Part shown: positions 22,885 to 27,137 of the stretch, in pieces
Layout of the letters: each line of letters begins with the position of its first letter
Numbering within the stretch: position 1 is the stretch's first letter
DNA from: Bacteroidales bacterium
Lineage (GTDB): Bacteria > Bacteroidota > Bacteroidia > Bacteroidales > UBA7960
Assembly: GCA_003557765.1 (NCBI GenBank)
Contig: PWNO01000312.1
Location: 1 to 27,137, forward strand
DNA length: 27,137 nucleotides
Direction: 5' to 3'
Notes under the pieces: model-generated
Told to the model about the DNA's origin: nothing
The model's input: only the letters and a program-made list of their open reading frames with translations
The model's database searches: none
Program-made: the position numbers and the translations under genes

Positions 22885-23120
22885 GGGTTCATTTTTTGTT
22901 AGCTGTCAATATGTTGCTGATTTAAAGAAATACTGGTTTGTTATGGGGTTATTGGTTTCTTAACATCCACAGATGGACACAAAAAGCTCACAGATGCAGA
23001 CTAACACCTCTTTACAGAAGCTCAAACTGCGGACAGTCCGGGGTGCTGTCTATGCTCATTTCAGACAATTCAAACCCCGTACCTGTGTATCTCCAACCTC
23101 AAAACCATTCACACCAAAAA
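22885..23120. other. Repeat-rich spacer downstream of pabB
   Basis: 236 nt without a gene. Contains loose CCACAGATGGACAC / CTCACAGATGCAGAC copies near 22975-23000 and AACCTCAAAACC-type repeats at 23090-23115, similar to the CACAAAT and TTCAAA repeats near moaC. No terminator recognised. Confidence 0.5.
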
Positions 23121-24584
23121 TCATACCTGCTTCAATGGGTTTCTTCCGACAACCTGTGCCATCGCCCTGGCTTTAAGCAGGCACTCTTCATATTCCCTTT
23201 CAGGCACCGAACCAATAGTAATGGCACTACCTGCCATGAACGACAAGAACTTTCTGGCCCGGTCATATAGTATGCTGCGGATCACCACATTAAAATCAAA
23301 GTTTTTCTCTGGTGTGATGTAGCCTACAGAGCCGGAATAGAGGCCACGACGGGTATCCTCATAATGATCTATGAGTTGCATGGCCCTGAATTTTGGTGCG
23401 CCTGTCATGGACCCCATAGGGAATGCCAGGCGGATGGCATCCAGGTAATGGTGATCAGGATGCAGGCGTGAGCTGACAGTGGAAATCATCTGATTCACTT
23501 GCCTGAAAGGGTATACGCCATACAGCTCTTCCACCCGCACGGAGTCTTTCACTGCTGTCCGTGAAAGATCATTGCGCACCAGATCCACGATCATCACGTT
23601 TTCACTTCGCTCCTTGGCGTCCTCATACAGGGCATGTCTGATGCGAAGGTCCTCAGCGGCATCCTTTCCACGTGGTGCAGTACCCTTAATGGGCTGCGAG
23701 AACAGCTTCTGGCCCTGTTTTTTCATGAACCGCTCCGGACTGGATCCCAGCAGATAAAAATCCCCATGTTGATAAAAACAGGAAAACGGGGCTTCAGACA
23801 AATGGTTAAGTGCCTCATATACCCTTACAGGACGAATATTGGCTTGTTCAGCATAAAATTCCATGCAGTAATTCATCTCATAGATGTCGCCTGCCTGGAT
23901 ATGGTCTTTGATCGCCTTCAGCTGACGTAAATAGCGCGCTTTATCCACCCTCGCCCTGATCAGGAGATTTTGGTTTTCTCCCGGGTCTGCCAACGGAGGT
24001 TGTTGGCGCATATGACCATTTTGTTTGCCCACTGAAGAAGTTTGTTCGCCTTGCGGAGCAGCTGGTTGATGCGGTTTTGTTGTTTCTTCTCCCACACGAA
24101 CTGTATGTTCGTCTGCCGCAAATGACTGTTTCAGTGCACGTGCCACCTGCTCTGTATCGGAAAAGCGGCCGTATCCCGGTACGGTGCCAATCCGGATGCC
24201 ATGGGCCTCGGGAAGGATCAGGATTACAGGTGAAAAAAAGCGAATTAAGGGCAAATCCCAATGGTCGGGGTTTTTTGAAGTAAGCGGCTCCAGCTGGTTT
24301 TTGAGATCATAGGCAAAATACCCAAACAACCAGTCATCACGGGAATCAGAATATGTCTTCAGCCCCTCAAAGGCATCATTTTCTCCGGCTTCAAACAAAT
24401 CGTGCACCCCCATCGCAAACACCCATGGAAAACTTGAATAAGGGTCGCTCTGGTATTCGTTGGAATTCAATAAGATACAGGTTTGCAGCGCATCACCAGC
24501 CCAGGCTTGCATACATTTTAACACCTGCATCGGATCCGGCAGAATGTCAAATCGTTTATAATCCCTTGAATGATTTGTCATCAT
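23121..24584 (-). CDS. pabB: Aminodeoxychorismate synthase component I
   Basis: Makes 4-amino-4-deoxychorismate from chorismate and ammonia for p-aminobenzoate and folate. 487 aa. The chorismate-binding half starts near 210: AGDIYEMNYC, QPIKGTAPRG with K300, SENVMIVDLVRNDLSR, and FPMGSMTGAPK (388-398). Lysine in PIKGT marks PabB; TrpE has PIAGT. The N-terminal half (WLFGYFAYDLKNQLE) is the usual TrpE/PabB N-domain. Between them, residues about 160-205 are rich in Q, P, G, E and T and look unstructured, an insertion. Two adjacent Met codons allow a start at 24584 or 24581. The amidotransferase partner PabA is not in the window. Confidence 0.93.
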   Translation of the reverse strand: MMTNHSRDYKRFDILPDPMQVLKCMQAWAGDALQTCILLNSNEYQSDPYSSFPWVFAMGVHDLFEAGENDAFEGLKTYSDSRDDWLFGYFAYDLKNQLEPLTSKNPDHWDLPLIRFFSPVILILPEAHGIRIGTVPGYGRFSDTEQVARALKQSFAADEHTVRVGEETTKPHQPAAPQGEQTSSVGKQNGHMRQQPPLADPGENQNLLIRARVDKARYLRQLKAIKDHIQAGDIYEMNYCMEFYAEQANIRPVRVYEALNHLSEAPFSCFYQHGDFYLLGSSPERFMKKQGQKLFSQPIKGTAPRGKDAAEDLRIRHALYEDAKERSENVMIVDLVRNDLSRTAVKDSVRVEELYGVYPFRQVNQMISTVSSRLHPDHHYLDAIRLAFPMGSMTGAPKFRAMQLIDHYEDTRRGLYSGSVGYITPEKNFDFNVVIRSILYDRARKFLSFMAGSAITIGSVPEREYEECLLKARAMAQVVGRNPLKQV

Positions 24585-24913
24585 GTGCTATCCCTTGCCA
24601 TAGGTACTTGGGTCGCTGTTCAGCAATGCCTGAATTAATAACCATATCAAAGATAGTAAATATCGATTGCTGACATTGCTTTTATGGTTTATCGAAGTCC
24701 CACCCGCCATATAATAATCATTGTCCTTTAGGTTAATCCCGTTGGCAGCATAGCCGGGTTGATGTGTGTAAATATTGTCGAAATGTTGAAATCGCAAATA
24801 TTTGACAGGTTAAGCATATTTCGCACAAATGTATTAAACAATAAGAAGCTGAATATGTTGTATAAATCGTTACATTTGTTAAACCAGGAAAAACCAAAAA
24901 GGAAGGAGTCCAT
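24585..24913. other. Intergenic region between divergent pabB and exported protein
   Basis: 329 nt, AT-rich, no gene. Holds the TACATTTG box and the strong ribosome site of the plus-strand gene; an imperfect inverted repeat built on AAATATT lies at about 24770-24803. Promoter for pabB not recognised. Confidence 0.55.
24871..24908 (+). promoter_or_regulatory. -7 box and Shine-Dalgarno of the exported protein gene
   Basis: TACATTTG (24871-24878) matches TAnnTTTG, though no TTTG lies at the usual -33 distance. GGAAGGAG (24901-24908) is a strong ribosome site 5 nt before the ATG at 24914; it is the clearest Shine-Dalgarno in the window and fixes this start. Confidence 0.55.
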
Positions 24914-25750
24914 ATGAACAAACTCAAAAGCACCTCACTGGCCGTTATGGCTTTTGTCGCCATGCTGGCAGGTTTCATTAACCCGGCTGCTGCTCAATAC
25001 CAGGATCAGCAGGCTGCGGAGATCCTTGAATCAGCAAGGCAGCAGCACGAAGAAAGCATTCAACGCATCGACGATTACGTTGTCGAATATGAGTACTACG
25101 AAGCCTCATTCGTTAAAAGGTATGATAACGGCCGCCCTTACATGGCCGCTTATTCCGAGCCACGGATCGAAGGTGAGTTCAGCGCTGCAGCCGGTGCTGA
25201 TGATACAGACCTTTTCTCACCTGAGATTTTTCGTATGATGAAAGAACGGGCCCGCTACCTGGGCACCGAAGAAGTGGACGGATACGAAGTGCACGTGCTG
25301 TTTATTGACGAACTCGAAGGCTTCATTGAGGAAGATGATGACATGGCTGAAACAGCTACTGAGCTCCATTTGTATCTCGACACGGGCAACTATGTCATGC
25401 GTAAGATGAAATTTAAGGTAGAAGCCCACATTGATGGAGAAACACGGGTAATTGAGCCGGTCATGCATTTCCGTGATTACCGTGAGTTTGAAGGCATGCC
25501 CATTGCTTTTGAGCAGGTAACCATGATCACCGGGATCAGCGACATGATCTCTGACGAAGAGCGTGCGGAGATCGAAGCTGCAATAGAAGAAATGGAGCGG
25601 GAGCTGGGGCAAATGCCTGAACAGCAACGACAGATGGTAGAGCGAATGATGGGAGACCGAATGGAAGAAATGTTGGAGATGTTACAATCAGATGAGTGGG
25701 AGCACACCATGCGCGTGGTGGATGTCAGGGTGAACGTTGGGCTGGAGTAG
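24914..25750 (+). CDS. Exported protein with LolA-like features
   Basis: 278 aa with a signal peptide (MNKLKSTSLAVMAFVAMLAG...PAAA-Q, cut near residue 27). The middle (about 45-205) has strand-rich segments such as YVVEYEYYEASFVKRY, LHLYLDTGNYVMRKMKFKVEA and REFEGMPIAFEQVTM, resembling the LolA/outer-membrane lipoprotein-sorting fold, in which such strands describe a lipid-binding half-barrel. The last 65 residues are a charged helix rich in Met and Glu (EAAIEEMERELGQMPEQQRQ), then a return strand. Acidic overall. I do not recognise the precise family; a periplasmic lipid- or lipoprotein-handling role is only suggestive. Single gene, convergent with the acetyltransferase gene 16 nt away. Confidence 0.65.
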   Translation: MNKLKSTSLAVMAFVAMLAGFINPAAAQYQDQQAAEILESARQQHEESIQRIDDYVVEYEYYEASFVKRYDNGRPYMAAYSEPRIEGEFSAAAGADDTDLFSPEIFRMMKERARYLGTEEVDGYEVHVLFIDELEGFIEEDDDMAETATELHLYLDTGNYVMRKMKFKVEAHIDGETRVIEPVMHFRDYREFEGMPIAFEQVTMITGISDMISDEERAEIEAAIEEMERELGQMPEQQRQMVERMMGDRMEEMLEMLQSDEWEHTMRVVDVRVNVGLE

Positions 25751-25766
25751 GTTCACAGCATCCGTT

Positions 25767-26621
25767 TTACCATGTAATCAGATAAAAGGGGTCTTTTTTC
25801 ACCTTGTCGCTTACGAACTGGTACAACTCACGCATAGAGAAAGCATATACACGGACACCGTGCAGCGTATCATGCTGCACGATGTCCGTTTTTTTCAGGT
25901 CTTGCATCAACCGGTAACGGTTCCACCACACAAAGCCTTTCACGGAATAGGCTGCCTTGTTTTGATGCAGGCAATACGACACCTCGTGTTCCTTTCCATT
26001 CAACACCAGCCTGAACCTTTCATTGCCAAATAGCAGGTAAGGTACCTTGTGCCGGTATTCAACGTAATGCATCAGGCTGGACGTGATATGATCCAGGCCG
26101 ATATTCAGACAATAAAAGTCTTCGTCCATCATCTGCTGGAATACCCCATCACGGGCAAAGGAGGCCGCCTTTTCGTCCCAGGACACGTTTCCACTTGCCA
26201 TCACTGAATAACAGGGGTCATGATTCCGGAACTCCGCATCCCGCCGAAAAAAGTTTTTTGCAAAGGCACCGTAGGCCGGTTTAGTCGATAAGGGATCGTA
26301 TACCCGGGTTTTTCTTACCTGTGGTGTAAAGGCCTGTGAGGCAATGATGGAGAAATGGTCCCGGAAATGCTGCATCAGGACAGCATACTTATCTGGCTGA
26401 TCAGTAAATCTATTGGCTGCCGAAAGCGATACGTGCACAAACAATTTATCTGCAGGAATACGGTTAAGGAAGTCCCGAAATCCCGCACCTGCTCCGGGTA
26501 CGTGGTGGTATGACTTTTTCAGCCAGGGGTGTTGCCTGATAAACCGCCTGAAGTAATACCAGCCGATGGTGCTGTATACGTTTAACCTTCTGTAGATTTC
26601 TTTTAGCATAAGATGGAGCAT
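25767..26621 (-). CDS. AAC(3)-fold N-acetyltransferase, probably polysaccharide-related
   Basis: 284 aa. Resembles the AAC(3)/YokD acetyl-CoA transferase family: LFVHVSLSAANRF near residue 60, VYDPLSTKPAYGAFAKNFFRR followed by AEFRNHDPCYSVMASG (the D.......G.....FR....R..HP..S..A.G pattern) and LNIGLDHITSSLMHYVEYRHKVPYL, where family members have GLD..T..H..E. The family includes aminoglycoside acetyltransferases, but also enzymes of sugar and antibiotic synthesis; next to a flippase gene, acetylation of an amino sugar or lipid-linked glycan is more likely than resistance. The start at ATG 26621 is preferred over TTG 26654 and ATG 26609. 46 nt after the flippase gene. Confidence 0.75.
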   Translation of the reverse strand: MLHLMLKEIYRRLNVYSTIGWYYFRRFIRQHPWLKKSYHHVPGAGAGFRDFLNRIPADKLFVHVSLSAANRFTDQPDKYAVLMQHFRDHFSIIASQAFTPQVRKTRVYDPLSTKPAYGAFAKNFFRRDAEFRNHDPCYSVMASGNVSWDEKAASFARDGVFQQMMDEDFYCLNIGLDHITSSLMHYVEYRHKVPYLLFGNERFRLVLNGKEHEVSYCLHQNKAAYSVKGFVWWNRYRLMQDLKKTDIVQHDTLHGVRVYAFSMRELYQFVSDKVKKDPFYLITW

Positions 26622-26667
26622 GTTTTTTGGCTGTCCTCGCCAAGAGAGCAACAAGACGCCTCTCTGG

Positions 26668-27137
26668 TCATTTTGCCCGGAAATACACCTTGATCTTACC
26701 CAACAGGTCTTCTGTCCAACGGTTCAACTCAGGAGATATGCGCAGGGCACGCACCGGCAGCAACAGCAGTGCAGCTGCCACTGCTGATCGCACCGGCAGG
26801 TCAATGAGTACGTGCACAAAAGGTTCAACCCGGGCAGACAAGACCATGACCACAGCCAATATCACCGGCACCCAGACCTGTTTCCTGGCAAATGGCTGTA
26901 TCTGGTAATGGTGCAGAATGAATGCGATCCGCAATAAGTTGAACAAGATGAGTGTCAGGGTACTTGCAAGCGCTGCGCCTTCCAGGCCCAGTTTTGGTAT
27001 CAGCAGCATGTTGGCAGCCACTGCAAACAACACCATGCTGAGTGTAAAAAACAGGTCATACCTGTATTTTTTGGACGTCATCAGGATGGTGGCATTGAGC
27101 CCGGCAGACATGTCGAACAGCTTTCCGATACCCAACA
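26668..27137 (-). CDS. Polysaccharide flippase (Wzx-like), C-terminal part only
   Basis: The reading frame is open at the window edge, so only about 156 C-terminal residues are visible; the TTG at 27135 is not a true start. The sequence GKLFDMSAGLNATILMTSKKYR, then YDLFFTLSMVLFAVAANMLLIPKLGLEGAALAST, matches the last helices of MOP/PST flippases (the motif I.....GL.GAA.A). Further hydrophobic helices lie at about 57-75, 88-99 and 110-127, ending in a short basic tail. Probably exports lipid-linked oligosaccharide, together with the acetyltransferase encoded next. Confidence 0.8.
   Translation of the reverse strand, partial: LGIGKLFDMSAGLNATILMTSKKYRYDLFFTLSMVLFAVAANMLLIPKLGLEGAALASTLTLILFNLLRIAFILHHYQIQPFARKQVWVPVILAVVMVLSARVEPFVHVLIDLPVRSAVAAALLLLPVRALRISPELNRWTEDLLGKIKVYFRAK

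Overview
The window looks like a chromosomal segment of an anaerobic member of the Bacteroidota, probably near Bacteroidales/Marinilabiliales. The grounds are the OmpA/TPR, SPOR and beta-barrel envelope proteins, several promoter candidates of the Bacteroidota form TTTG / TAnnTTTG, few Shine-Dalgarno sequences, a 556-residue formate-tetrahydrofolate ligase, and a tungsten-type aldehyde ferredoxin oxidoreductase. I see no tRNA, rRNA, CRISPR array, transposase or prophage gene. The taxonomic call is inference from family resemblance, not from a search.

Layout. 1-1582: 3' part of an OmpA/TPR protein and its terminator. 1604-2822 (minus): folK then a deoxynucleoside kinase. 2960-4726 (plus): sppA, divergent from folK. 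5029-6483 (minus): lipoprotein alkaline phosphatase. 6977-11152 (minus): tungstate/molybdate permease, its ATPase, and an AcoR-like sigma-54 activator. 11153-11821: divergent control region. 11822-18840 (plus): aldehyde ferredoxin oxidoreductase (aor), then moaD, a ThiF-like E1 enzyme, moeA, moaA, moaC and a MOSC-MogA fusion. 19034-22011 (minus): fhs and a beta-barrel/coiled-coil/SPOR protein. 22324-24584 (minus): a small beta-barrel protein and pabB. 24914-25750 (plus): an exported protein of unknown role. 25767-27137 (minus): an AAC(3)-fold acetyltransferase and the end of a polysaccharide flippase.

The centre of interest is 6977-18840, a self-contained tungsten (or molybdenum) island. It combines oxyanion import, pyranopterin synthesis (MoaA, MoaC, MoaD), dithiolene activation (ThiF-like), metal insertion (MogA domain, MoeA), one enzyme that uses the product (AOR), and an activator that may sense the metabolic state and drive aor from a candidate sigma-54 promoter. 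The transporter's binding protein and MoaE are not in the window, and MoaA is about 50-60 residues shorter than usual.

The most unusual signal is in the spacers of this island. Seven of its genes have, ending 5-15 nt before the start codon, an array of 8-bp units (consensus GACnTTTn, always in the sense orientation, in register); aor has a short array about 100 nt upstream. I did not find it upstream of genes elsewhere in the window. In two spacers another short-period array (7 bp after the permease, 6 bp after moaD) begins inside the stop codon of the preceding gene. No known element that I can name explains this arrangement.
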